From assembly GCA_963681505.1 (NCBI GenBank), contig OY811974.1, positions 1,509,128 to 1,573,127 of the forward strand: a stretch of DNA of 64,000 nucleotides, given 5' to 3'. Position numbers and translations under genes: made by a program. Below the pieces are notes generated by a model. It did not search any database, was not told the origin of the DNA, and saw only the letters and a list, made by a program, of their open reading frames with translations. The stretch is from Eunapius fragilis (lineage: Eukaryota; Porifera; Demospongiae; Spongillida; Spongillidae). Shown here in pieces: positions 10,050 through 21,499 of the stretch. How positions within the stretch are numbered: position 1 is the first letter of the stretch; each line of letters starts with the position of its first letter.

Positions 10050-13000
10050 ATGCAGCGATTTCTATGTCTTGGTGACAGTCTAGTAGAGGTAAGTGCGATA
10101 TCTATATGTTAATGCAGTCGACTGCGATTCATACCGGTAATTGAAAATATCAGGCTCGTAGGGCCTACCGTAGCCAGATCGGGAAGGTGGGGGGAGGGGG
10201 GGTTGGAAAACGATAATTGTGGACCTAACTAGTGGGCGGCGGCCGTGGTGGGCTGGCCGATACGAAAAGTGGGCCACTTTCAACAGTGGGAGGGCTGGGG
10301 CTGTCCGCTTACTACCGTACAACCAGACTGCGCTGTACGCTCCCCCGGCCTGGGGCGGAGCCCCAAGTTGCAACACTTTTACAATGTTTAAGTCTCAATA
10401 CATACATGTAGCATGCAGATAGAATAGTAAATATGACAAGAATTACTTGCATTGAACGGCACAATGATGGATATATGGAGTGGGGACCAACGAGCCCAGT
10501 GCATCGATCTTCGTAGGCCTACCGTACTCCCGGCCACCTAGCCCATCATATTAAAACACAATGCTTTTGATCCAATGCTGAGTCATACTGAATGGCTTGT
10601 ACGTTCACGAAATATTAATACTACATTTATCATGACACCTAGCCTAGGTTATACACACAAGTGACATGCAGAGTGTTGAAAGAATGTAAAAATAAAAATT
10701 AAAGGGCCGATGAGGGAGTCAAGTTCAAGCTTCCTCGGGTACAAATGAGCATAGCGTGTGATGTTGTCTTTCGTTTCGCAGCTGGCAAATAAATATCTAG
10801 TGTTTAGCAAGATGCAGCTGCTCGTTTCTGCTCTCTTTCCTTCTGCTCAGTAGGAGCGACCCGGCATTGGCCATTGTCGATCGGCCTAGCTGCCGACAGG
10901 TCCTACTCCCAATTTAAAAAGTAGTACTAGTCTAAATTAGTCTAAATTAGTAAACATTCACTAAAACATGTTAGTGCATGTACTCGTCCGGTCTTACTGG
11001 GGTGCGACGATCGATGGTTTTCAGACAGTTCAAGGCTTCAGCTGCAACAGATATTTATGGAACCGTACGCGTGTTGCATTTTGCTGTGCATGTATAAGAA
11101 ACATATTGCTACGTAGTAGTACGTACTGTATGTCGCTCTCAAACAGAGGCAGTTATTATCGGGCCATTATAGGTTTGCAGGATGTGATTGTGCACTACAT
11201 TACATATGTATACACGTACATGCATGCAAAGCAATTGAACATATGAAAGAAACGTAACTGACAATATGTTTCATCAAAGTCTATTTTAGTGATCTTGATG
11301 TTAGGCATATTGAAGTGATTGAAATGTTAATGTCAGCCTTCAACCCAATAGGGCGTAACCAATGTGTTTATACGATCAGTTTGTTTTGCATTGCCAGAAA
11401 AAAAAATCAAGGGTGAAGCGATTTCTATGTCTTGGTGACAGTCTAGTAAAAGTAAGTACGATTTTTATATATGTTAATACAATCGATTGAGATACATAAT
11501 ATAGTAGTACTAGCACTACGCCTAAGGCTACGGTACGACCGTACGAGGTGCAAACATATCATATTAATGGAACCGTATATGCATGTTACATTTTGCTGTA
11601 TAAGAACATGCTACTGTATGTCGCTCCAAACAGAGGCAGTTACCGGGCCATAATAGGTTTGGTATACTCATGATATACATATGTCATGATATGTGTACTG
11701 ACGTGAACATGCAGACCTGACGAATGGTGGAAGGCTCCATTCATTTGCAGCTGTCTTTGCTGCTTATAGGCTTGCAAGTAACAAGCTCCAATTCATTTGT
11801 TAATCCTTGTTCGAAGTCATTGGAATGTTGTAGGTTGTGCACCACACTACGTTGTAGCTTCTGGAGTACTATCTTAGGGGTGGGAGGAGGCTGTAGCATT
11901 TATCATAGTTTAAAATGACACCAGAGATGAAGTGAAACTGACCTTTTTAAAATACTTTGCACCAACAATAGGCAAGGTGAAGTGTAAATACTCTATATAA
12001 ATTTTGTTACTTCTATAGAGTATAGTAACATAGTCGAGCGACCGTCGTTTCGTAATTTTATCATGTGAAACCTTTACAGGGCTATACGTTTGTTCAGTTT
12101 AATTTGGAGTTTCACCCTTTTTCAATTGAGCTGAAGAGACTTCTTGCTGATCATTTGAAAGGCAATGTAGAGGTCAGTAGAGCAGTTATCTGTGCAGTGT
12201 TTAGAGTATATTTTAGGTGGACACCATGGGGGTGTCAGGAGAACGTGTTTTTCCCACTATGGCAGCTCGTCTTCAAAGAGTTTTGTCTGACAGTAACAAG
12301 AAGTATGACTGGATCATCATCCTAGGAGGTACATTTATCTTGTGTGGATGTGAACAGTAATAAACTGTTTTTAAAACACTAAGTGTTTATTTATTTTTTG
12401 CAATTATTATATTTATTGATCACTTAAGCACCTATACATGTGAATCAGATCCATTCACTCGTTGCAGGCACCAATGATTTAGGGATGGGATTAGATGGAG
12501 AAACAATTCTGGCTACACTATGCTCCATGCATGATAATGCCAGAGCATCTGGTGCACGCACTGTGTGCCTTGCAGTGCCACCATTTGCATTGGAGAAGGT
12601 AGGGACAGATTGCTTGAGTGAATAAGTATAATTATATTTATATTTCTCATTAGGAACAAAATTTCTGTTCTCTGCATGAAGAGAAAAAAAGGTTAAATGA
12701 TGGGCTGAGGTAAGATGTCCTGCATGCATTTATATTTATGCCATGCACCTCACGTAACTGGCAGGTGAAAGCTTGGCACAGTCCCAGATCTGAATATACG
12801 TTTTCTCTACATATAGGATTGTTTATAATGCTAACTCTCATATCATTAAAATAGAATGCATCTCAGTGGTGCTGCACAATACTTTTGTTATGCATGTGAA
12901 CTGTTCCAACTTTCAGACAGTATTGTGATTGCTCTGGAGATCAGTCAGTGTTTGTGGACCTTTATAGTGAACTCCCACATCCAAACAAAGGAGATGCAGA

Positions 13001-13456
13001 GCGAGATATGTAAGGATGTTTTGTGTGGGTTACAGATGGCTGATAGTTGCTTGTGATCATGCTGCTGTTGCATGTGATCATGCTGCTGTTGCATGTGATC
13101 ATGCTGCTGTTGCATGTGATCATGCTGCTGTTGCATGGGATCATGCTGCTGTTGCATGTGATCATGCTGCTGTTGCACACTCTTAAAAAATATAAATTAA
13201 ATAAATCTACAGATGTGAACAAGTTTCTCAGGTTTGAAATAATGCATGTGTGCTGTATTGAATGATCTATGGAGACAGCTTGACACAGTTCATTGTATAT
13301 TATGCACCTACACCTTCCTTTCATGTGATGTGTTTTTTTTTTTTTTCCAGATACTGGTGTGATACACTTCATTTGACTAAACATGGATATGATGTCATGG
13401 CAAATATAATCTTCTCAACTTTAAAGCAACATCTTGCAGACTCCTCACATCATTAA
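10050..13456 (+). CDS. SGNH/GDSL-family hydrolase
   Basis: This looks like a small intracellular esterase or acyl-hydrolase of the SGNH fold; the substrate is unknown. Exons are 10050-10088, 12080-12172, 12217-12328, 12468-12598, 12654-12709, one starting at 12817 (3' end unresolved), one near 12915-13010, and 13351-13456. Phases agree across the first five junctions. Family blocks run in order: FLCLGDSLVEG with the nucleophile Ser in exon 1, a FHPFSIEL block, GVSGER (block II Gly), IIILGGTNDLG (block III Asn) and finally DTLHLTKHGYD with the catalytic Asp and His in the last exon. There is no signal peptide. A CACGTG box and CCAAT precede exon 1. The junction of exons 6 and 7 could not be fixed, so a break there is possible. 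Confidence 0.8.
11345..11700 (+). pseudogene. Duplicated promoter and first exon of the SGNH gene
   Basis: The promoter block AGGGCGTAACCAAT, the exon (11413-11451) and the donor copy 9960-10088. Sequence further downstream also matches 11040-11180 (for example GGAACCGTA followed by AACAGAGGCAGTTA). The start codon is GTG in place of ATG, so this exon cannot start the protein the same way. It lies inside the first intron of the intact copy. Confidence 0.75.
13053..13178 (+). repeat. 21-bp intronic minisatellite
   Basis: Six copies of GTGATCATGCTGCTGTTGCA(T) within the last intron of the SGNH gene. They encode false HDHMQQQ-type frames on the minus strand. Confidence 0.95.
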
Positions 13457-14475
13457 ATTATTTGTGTTGCATATTACATGTAGTTTAGATACACGTTAAT
13501 ACCTTTTTTGTACATTGTCTTGATTTATTGATACTGCTAATGATGCCAAGTATACTGAGCTGGGGTGGGTATATACATGTATATATGGGACAGTTTCTGA
13601 CAAAATGACCCATTGTAATAGTATTAGTATTTCCTCTAGTGAATCAGTGATATAGTGCATGGGCATGAGGCAAGGAGGCTCAGGTTCATGTCATACATAT
13701 GCACAATTACAATAATCAGGTAGTTCATTACCCATCCCTCTGATTGATGTGGTAAACTATTGAGTTGATGAGGTGAACTGTTGAGCACATAAATAATCAG
13801 GGTTTCCTTCGCATGTTAACGTTTGAGCAGACCACCAAAGATGGCTGAAAACAGAATGGATCCATCACAACAGTACAATTTTTATGATTTCCTGCTTTTT
13901 CACTATATGTAGGCCTACATGTATATGCTCTTTGCCAAGTGCCACACAACAGATATTCTTTTCTGTAGTAGGGCACCAATAGATGCATTAGTGAGACATC
14001 TCTCTTTCCATTGCAGCTGAACTACCTGTTTCAGTAACCTGAACCAGCTTTAATCTAGTCAGTGGTGGCATTATATTGCCCATCGGTAAGTGCAGTACTT
14101 GGCAATGCACCCAGGACTGTCCCAGCAACATTTACAATCACCTGACAAATTTAGTTGTTTGCTCTTGAGAATTCATCTTGTTAAGAAGCATATGCAGTGA
14201 AATAAATATTCCTTCTGAAGGTATGAAAGGATAAGTATAGGCATACACATGTAAATAGCAAGTCAGCCTCCATATTTGCCACCAGACCCAAAACAGCATA
14301 TTGCATACTAAAAAGTTTCCCAGCAGCCACGCTTGGAAAGGCTTAAGGCTTAAGCCTTAAGGATTATAAGACTTAAGGATGCATGTTCTACCAGTGGAAT
14401 GGAGATGGACTTATAATCAGTCTAAGCATGAGCATTAAGACATTTGGAGCAACAGAAGAAAAATTGCAGACATGT
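13457..14475. other. Non-coding stretch
   Basis: Probable 3' flank of the SGNH gene. No exon, RNA or repeat that I can support. Confidence 0.4.
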
Positions 14476-15258
14476 CAGGGGCGGATCCAGGATTTGGGGA
14501 AAGGGGGGGTCCAATAAATATATTCACAACTGGGGGAGGGTACGGGAGGGGGCGTGCCCCCTCCCTTGACAGCAAGGGGGTCTGGGGGAGCGCTGATAGC
14601 TCTCCCAGTGGGGTCTGGGGCGAAGCCCCAGCCGCTTTTTGCTTTTGCGTTTATTTAGCATGAAATTCATAGTGACATCCAATACAAACATCATGCGATA
14701 TCCGGATTTCTAGAGCCTGCACTTGCATGGATAGCGACGAGAAAACTCTTCATTTTTCACAATGCTATGGTACCTACTGCTACTTCGTGACGTAAAGCTT
14801 TTGTGAATTTGTGCCCGAAGCGTGCACGTGGCCATGCACCAGCTACATGTCGGTCTATAAACGACTCGCGTATGTTTTACTACAGTATTAGTACTTTTAG
14901 TTTGTTTAGCTCTATAGCTACGGTAATAACCTAGGAAAAGAATCTGAGATCCATCCCATTCACGTCTTTCGATCGCTTACCTCAATTCCTGCTCACACGC
15001 ACCATTCGATTGATCGCGCGATTAAATTCTGATTAACCACACATGCAAAATTAAATTTCGTTAATAGGGGAGGATTTAGTTAGATCGATCTAGATCCCGC
15101 TTGGCTAGAACAATGGGCAAGCCTGCAAAGGATGGTAACATGCAGAACGCTGCATAGATTACAGTATGCATTACGTCATTCTTATGCATTACGTCATTCT
15201 TCATATAGGAAAGGGGGGGTCCGGACCCCCTGGACCCCCCCCCCTAAATCCGCCCCTG
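14476..15258. mobile_element. hAT-like non-autonomous element (783 bp)
   Basis: It starts CAGGGGCGGATCCAGGATTT and ends with the complement of CAGGGGCGGATTTAGGGGGG. These are typical hAT-type CAGxG ends seen widely in marine invertebrates. CATGT flanks both sides (14471-14475 and 15259-15263); that is shorter than the 8 bp expected for hAT, so the superfamily call is provisional. No transposase is inside. A G/C homopolymer palindrome sits at the right end. Confidence 0.75.
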
Positions 15259-15390
15259 CATGTGAAGTAGTGTGAGTGTCTGTGAAGTTTAAGGATGGAA
15301 GTAGCATGGAATAAACTTTACTTGCAGTGCCTACTATATGTGAACAACTCATAGGACATGGTACAGCCCATAAGGGACTCCATGTGAATG

Positions 15391-15961
15391 TTTCCACACT
15401 TGGCAGGTATAGAGTTGGCCAACCCTGATCGCAATGATCAAGATCTAGAAGTCAGCATTCTCATAGGATCAGACCTGTACTGGACGTTAGTGACAGGAAG
15501 GGTGAGACGGGGCATGAATGAACCAACAGCAGTAAAAACTAGGCTTGGCTGGGTCGTCAGTGCCTGTGCACAGTTCGCCATTCCAAGTATCTTATTTCCT
15601 CCCATGTATTGAAACAGGAAGCATCATGCATACAGCACCATGAAAAGATTCTGGGATCTGGAAACATTAGAATTTGGAGAAGCTGAACCTAGCTGATGTG
15701 TATGACAAATTCCTGGAAGGTGGGTCGTTAAAAGCTGGCAGGTATGAAGTAGAACTCCTCTCAGAAAACTACCATTTGTGTCAGAGAAGGCTTTGGAACA
15801 TTGTAAAACGTCTTCAACAAGAGCCATCGGAATTATCAAGGAGCAATCAAACATGGGGGATCGTGGAAGTAGTCACTGAAGACGGGAGCAGTAAGCTTGC
15901 AAAGGTACACTATCTTCCACAACATACCATAATCATGCATGAAAGACAAACAAACAACTAA
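15391..15961 (+). pseudogene. Decayed Bel/Pao retrotransposon pol fragment
   Basis: Three pieces lie in sequence but in different frames. The first (15391-15612) has the ILIGSDLYW...LGWVVS signature of the DUF1758/retropepsin region of Pao polyproteins. A short stretch at about 15640-15690 contains RFWDLE. The third (15674-15961) has VYDKFLE...GRYEV...VHYLPQH, characteristic of the Pao/A17 region. Frame changes and stops separate them. I see no LTRs. It is a dead fragment next to the hAT-like MITE. Confidence 0.8.
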
Positions 15962-16666
15962 ATGCGAATAGTATATGCATGATGCATCATATCACACCCT
16001 GGGTGTCATCCATACTATCTTTTTTGAAAGAGTGAAATTGCAAAAAAAAATGAAACACTAATATCCCTTGTTAGTTCTGTGGACGAGGCATCTTCTGTGC
16101 CATGGCTTAGCCCTAGAGGGGCAGTGATGCCAAGTGATAGTGGTGCAGAGGTGCCAATCAGCTGCCTGATTTGCTTTAATGATAAAGTGAAGGACCAGAC
16201 ATGACTCAAAGTGGGTGATTACTGAGGACAAACTTATATGTATAGCCAATTAGTGGATTGGATTACACTGTAATACTGCATTCAGTTGTCATGTAGGGTG
16301 ATGTGTGATTTATGTAAAACATGTTATTAAGATTTTTTAAAGAACCAAATCAGGTGAATCAGTTATCTAATAGTGATGGTTTTGTTTTGATCCGTTTATC
16401 TCAAATTAATGAGATCCAAGTAGGTTAGCAGAAATGATGCTATGTACCAGGTCTGCATGGGTGTAATGAAACCATATTCATGCAGGTGAGCAAACATTCC
16501 ACTTGTACTGCATAGTACAAAATACAACATCTTTTTAGGAATGTATTACATTGTAATATTGGTATGCATTTGTGTAATAGCAGCTACACATAATGAGCAG
16601 ATATAATGACCACACAATAAGTATGGTATACAATAACTAGCTTTAATTACGAGGTCCGACATAAAG
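15962..16666. other. Intergenic/3'-UTR sequence
   Basis: Lies downstream of the EGF receptor stop codon on the minus strand. Nothing coding is recognised. Confidence 0.45.
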
Positions 16667-19600
16667 CTACATCTTGGTTTCTTCAATGTCCAGATTCATA
16701 TAGATAGGATCAGTTTGCAAATCAGGTCCTTCAGTGGGAGCTGTGGCTGGGCCAATTGTACTGTAATGGTCAATGACCATACCTTTATCCTTTGCTGTGT
16801 TGAACAAGGGATTGCTGTTGTGAGAGAATATTAATGGGCACATTTAACTCCCAACTTTACGCAGCAGAGAGGCAACAGGCATACGTCTGTTACATCTAGG
16901 TTAACCTGTGATAATGACTTACATGATTTTCAGTGTCCTCCTCCTTAACTTTATGGCAATAAGCAGAGATGCAAGGCCAACTATGACAATCACCAAGATA
17001 ATGGCAATAGCCACACCCACTGACAGGGCAGCATTACTAGGTGCCTGGCTCTCGCCACTAATGGCTTGACAGAATGGATTATCCAAGGACTGAAGAAGCA
17101 CCTTGCAGGTACTGTCCACAGTGAGTGTCAAACCCAATGCAGTAATGGTGGTTGCTGAAGTTGTCACCCATGTCTCGAAATATTTCAACCACATTTGGTC
17201 TATTGATCCTCGCAATATCAAACTAAGCCCGTCTGGACAATACAGCTTAGGTTCTTGTACAGTGAAATTGCATGTGCAGAATGTGTCCATCTGGTTTTTG
17301 ATGGCCTGATATACTGCATCAGGGGCTGTTAGTGTCTGTATAAGAATGCATGTGTTTACTATTTTTTATTAATGTTATGCTACCATGGTTACCTTCCATT
17401 TTGTGCAATCAGCAATGCCGGTCATTCTGGTCTGTATGTAGACATGTGAAGTAACAGTAGGGCTTCCAGTCAGTATTGGAGAAGTGATGATAGCTATTGA
17501 GATAGAGTAAAGCCTGTACACATATGTAGGAATCTAACAAATGTAGCAATCATAGTCTCTACACATATGAAGCAAGGTATAGTAACTATAAGATACAATG
17601 AATTGCAAGCAGATAACAGCATTGTTTGATGAATAAAAATGGATTAGTTACATTAGCTAGAACCCTGTATACATGATGCAACTGTGGCATAATCTCTCAT
17701 TATGAGCTATGCCTGCAACAGATTTAACAGACACAATAAACAGATGCACTAAAATAAACACATTGTGTCTAGTTAGACATGTAACTTTCTCTGTTTTATA
17801 ACTTTGATGAATAGACACATTTCTTTAATATGACAGGTCATCTTAAAACCATTTCAACTAATACATATTAGTGATTGTTATTATCTGTGCATTATAATAT
17901 TACCTTTGCAGGCATATTCAGATAGTGTGTACCCAGGCTGACAGGTACAGTAGAATGATCCAATGGTGTTGGTACATATCTGGTCACATGGACCCAGTCC
18001 TCCATTTGGTAGACATTCATTGATGTCTAGTAGTAGAAGCAAGCATTGTTACAATGCATACAACCTTCATTCAAAATCACAAAAAAGTACATATATAAAT
18101 TAAGCTTAAGCCTGTCATGCATACCATTGCAGACATATCCCGACAGATTGTATCCAGGCTGACAGCCGCAGTAGAATGATCCAATGGTGTTGATACATAT
18201 CTGTGCACATGGCCCTAATCCTCCATTTGGTAGGCATTCATTGATATCTGAAATGTGCCACAATGCAAACGAATCATTAAGTGCATTTTCAAACATTAAT
18301 CATTATAATTGCAATTACACTAATTCTTACCATTGCAGGCATATCCAGATAGTGTGTACCCAGGTAGACAGCTGCAGTAGAATGATCCGATGGTGTTGGT
18401 GCAGTTTTGTGCACATGGCCCTAATCCTCCATTTGGTAGGCATTCGTTGATATCTGCATAGGATGAAGTTATATGCTTTGAAATAACAGTTTTGTGCTGT
18501 TTAAACTCACCTATGCAGGACTCATTATCAGATGACAGTTGATAGCCAGGATTGCACAAGCACACATAGCTACCAATAGTGTTATTACACAGCTGGGAGC
18601 AGCCACTACTGCCGATAGCACATTCATCAATGTCTGAATGCAAGGTAAAGTGCAACGGTCACTGCTCAGCTTATTTGTATACAGAACACATATAAAGGAC
18701 ATTAACACTTTTGCAATACATTAACAAAAATGAATTTGTTTTAATTTAAGTTTCTCACCATTGCAGGCATATCCATACTGTGTGTATCCAGGCTGGCAGC
18801 TGCAGTAGAATGATCCAATGGTGTTTATGCAAGTTTGGTTACAAGGTCCATGTCCTCCATTTGAAGCACACTCATTGATATCTACATGGAAGACAGTTAC
18901 AGCCTATAGATATATTTGTGCACCATTACTACCATAAAGCACCTGGTTTTAATAGGTTTATGCTAACCCTAGATACATGTACATGTGAACCAATGACCCT
19001 GTTGTAACTTCAATCACATTATCACATGTACCATTACCAGACTAAGAGTACCCTGAAAAGTAGCTCCAATAGTAGGACACAATTGCGTTGGTACAAATTT
19101 GGTCACATGATACTTTCCCACCATTGGTATCACATGAATTGATTGCTATATTTTAATAAAAAAGTTGATAACATTGTGTGCAACATGTAATACTAAACCA
19201 CAAGTGACCAACATATCACTACATGTAACTAACATACCACCACACGTGACCAACATATCACTACATGCAATGCACATGTGACCCACATACCACCACATGA
19301 CTTGTTGTCTGAAGCTAACTGGTAGCCATAGTAGCAGCCACAAATATAACTACCAATGGTATTTGCACTGATCTGGGACCATCCACTGGTCCCCAAGGCA
19401 CACTCATTCATTTATGCATGAATATTCCACACATACTATTATAGCATACATGATGCAACTGTAGTGTAACCTCCCACTATGACTATGCCTGCAACAGAAT
19501 TAACAGACTAAATAAATTGACGCACTAAAAGAAACACATTATGCCTAGTTAGACATGTAACTTTCTCCCTTGTATAACTTTGATGAATGGACACATTTCT

Positions 19601-21045
19601 TTAATATGAGAGGTCATCTTAAAACCATTTCAATAAGTACACATTAGTGATTGTTAATAATCATGTATTATCTGTGCATTATAATATTACCTTTGCAAAC
19701 ATATTCAGATAGTGTGTACCCAGGCAGACAGGTACAATAGAATGATCCAATGGTGTTGGTACATATTTGGTTACATGGACCCAATCCTCCATTTGGTAGG
19801 CATTCATTGATGTCTAGCATTAGAAGCAATCATTATTACAAAGCATACAACCTTCATTCAAAATCGCAAAAAAGTACATACGCAAATTAAGCTTAAGCCT
19901 ATCATGCATACCATTGTAGACATATCCCGACAGATTGTATCCAGGCTGACAGCCACAGTAGAATGATCCAATGGTGTTGGTACATATCTGTGCACATGGC
20001 CCTAATCCTCCATTTGGTAGGCATTCGTTGATATCTGCATAGGATGAAGTTATATGCTTTGAAATAATAGTTGTGTGCTGTTTAAACTCACCTATGCAGG
20101 TCTCATTATCAGATGACAGTTGATAGCCAGGATTGCACAAGCACACATAGCTACCAATAGTGTTATTACACAGCTGGGAGCAGCCACTACTGCCGATAGC
20201 ACATTCATCAATGTCTGAATGCAAGGTAAAGTGCAATGGTCACTGCTCAGCTCATATGTATACAGTGGCACAACCTGCGCTGCAGTGTCATCGTAACAAT
20301 AATAACTAAACACATATAAAGGACCTTAACACATGTGCAATACATAGACAAAGATGAATTTGTTTATTTTATAGCATGTTCCACACCATTGCAGGTATAT
20401 CCCGATAGGGAATATCCAAGTTGACAACTGCAGTAGAATGATCCAATGCCTCTATTTGGTAGGCATTCATTTGTGTCTTTAGGTTATAGGGTAAAGTGTA
20501 AGTTTACTCACTCACACCTGAACGCACATCTTCATAGTATCTCACCATTGCAGCCATATCCAGATTGTGTGTATCCAGGCTGACAGCTGCAGTTGAATGA
20601 TCCAATGATGTTTATGCAAGTTTGGTTACAAGGTCCATGTCCTCCATTTGAAGCACACTCATTGATATCTACATGGAGGACAGTTACATGTAAGTAGTTG
20701 CAGCCTATAGATATATTAGTGCACCATTACCACAATAAAGCACCTGGTTTTAATAGGTTTATGTTAACCCTAAATACATGTACGTGTGAAGCAATGACCC
20801 ATTTGTAAGTACCATTACCATACAAAGAGTACCCTGAAAAATAGCTCCAATAGTAGGACCCAATTGTGTTGGTACTAATGTGATCATATTTTCCTATCAT
20901 CGGTACCACATGAATCAATTGCTAGTGCCTTCTGATTGGAGATCCGATGTAGGAAACATACAAAGAGCAGGTATCATAATATTCGACAGAGACGGACTGG
21001 CTTACAAGGACGTTTTGACGCGAGCAGGGTGGAACAGTTGTCACA
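16667..21045 (-). CDS. Multi-EGF single-pass receptor with tyrosine-motif tail
   Basis: A type-I membrane protein, read right to left. The array of EGF exons is uniform: each intact exon is 123 nt (41 residues), flanked by phase-1 introns, with the calcium-binding form D-I-N/D-E-C...C.C.PGY. Intact exons: 20546-20668, 20092-20214, 19912-20034 (last Cys changed to Tyr), 19691-19813, 18759-18881, 18511-18633, 18331-18453, 18125-18247 and 17904-18026. Then follow 17393-17493 and 16923-17335, which encode a Cys-containing membrane-proximal domain and a ~25-residue helix ([20 protein letters not shown]) with a KLRRR stop-transfer. The last exon (16667-16814) gives a ~49-residue tail with YSTIGP and DPIYMNL. 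The 5' end is unresolved; an exon ending near 21045 may belong. The ligand is unknown. Adhesion or recognition is a plausible role (inference). Confidence 0.8.
19032..19145 (-). pseudogene. Degenerate EGF exon 1
   Basis: 114 nt with splice-like borders, but with Cys-to-Tyr/Trp changes and an in-frame TAG just before the donor. Inclusion would truncate the receptor. Confidence 0.8.
19291..19413 (-). pseudogene. Degenerate EGF exon 2
   Basis: An EGF-like exon with two Cys lost (GWSQIS in place of GCSQLC). The 3' splice acceptor AG has become AA, so it is probably skipped. Confidence 0.8.
20387..20476 (-). pseudogene. Shortened EGF exon, 33-nt in-frame deletion
   Basis: The exon is 90 nt instead of 123. 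Eleven residues containing two Cys are missing, yet both splice sites and frame are kept. It could be included to make a defective EGF module, or skipped. Confidence 0.75.
20813..20921 (-). pseudogene. Degenerate EGF exon 3
   Basis: 109 nt, with a 14-nt net loss, a frameshift and an early TGA. It is the counterpart of the degenerate exon at 19032-19145 in the other duplicated block. Confidence 0.8.
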
Positions 21046-21499
21046 CTAATGAAAAGTAAGTATATCAGAGGCATAATAAGTATGTGAGAACCTTTTTGTT
21101 CTCTCGACAATATCGGTAAAGGGTGCGTTGTCATAGACATCTGAGCATAGAAAATTGATGATTCTATTTAGTGCCGTCGAAGATGTTACCGCCACAACAG
21201 CTTGCTCTGTACTCTTGAAGTGTACGGTTTTACTTTGTCTTGCGTATATGTGCTTCGATGCCAATAGGGTTGCGGCGTATGGAAGTTGTCAAGCGCATCG
21301 ACGAAGCTAATGAGACGCACGCTGTGACTGGCAGGTGGAGACTTGTAATTCAAATTATCAGTGGTAAGCAAGTAGTTTTTAGGCTAGTACTTTGGGGTGG
21401 TAAGGTACACCAAAACACCATTACGTGCCGTTGAAGGGTAATTCTATACGTTAGAGTGTCTTGTTCATTGCTATGGATAGGGGTGTTGAGATGTATGTG
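21046..21499. other. Possible 5' region of the EGF receptor gene
   Basis: Open stretches on the minus strand are too short to call. The signal peptide exon expected for the receptor was not found here. Confidence 0.35.

Larger units (their letters stand above)
17690..20700 (-). repeat. Segmental tandem duplication of the EGF exon block
   Basis: Exons and introns at about 17690-18895 recur at about 19470-20690. For example, the intron block around GTTAGACATGTAACTTTCTC occurs at both 17772 and 19550. The second copy lacks the counterpart of exon 18331-18453 and has a shortened exon at 20387. Duplication therefore expanded the receptor array from about six to about twelve exon positions. Confidence 0.85.

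Noticed and set aside
10050-13456. SGNH gene as cargo of a Ngaro/DIRS-type or LINE element
   Set aside because: No reverse transcriptase or recombinase is linked to it, and it has many host-like introns.
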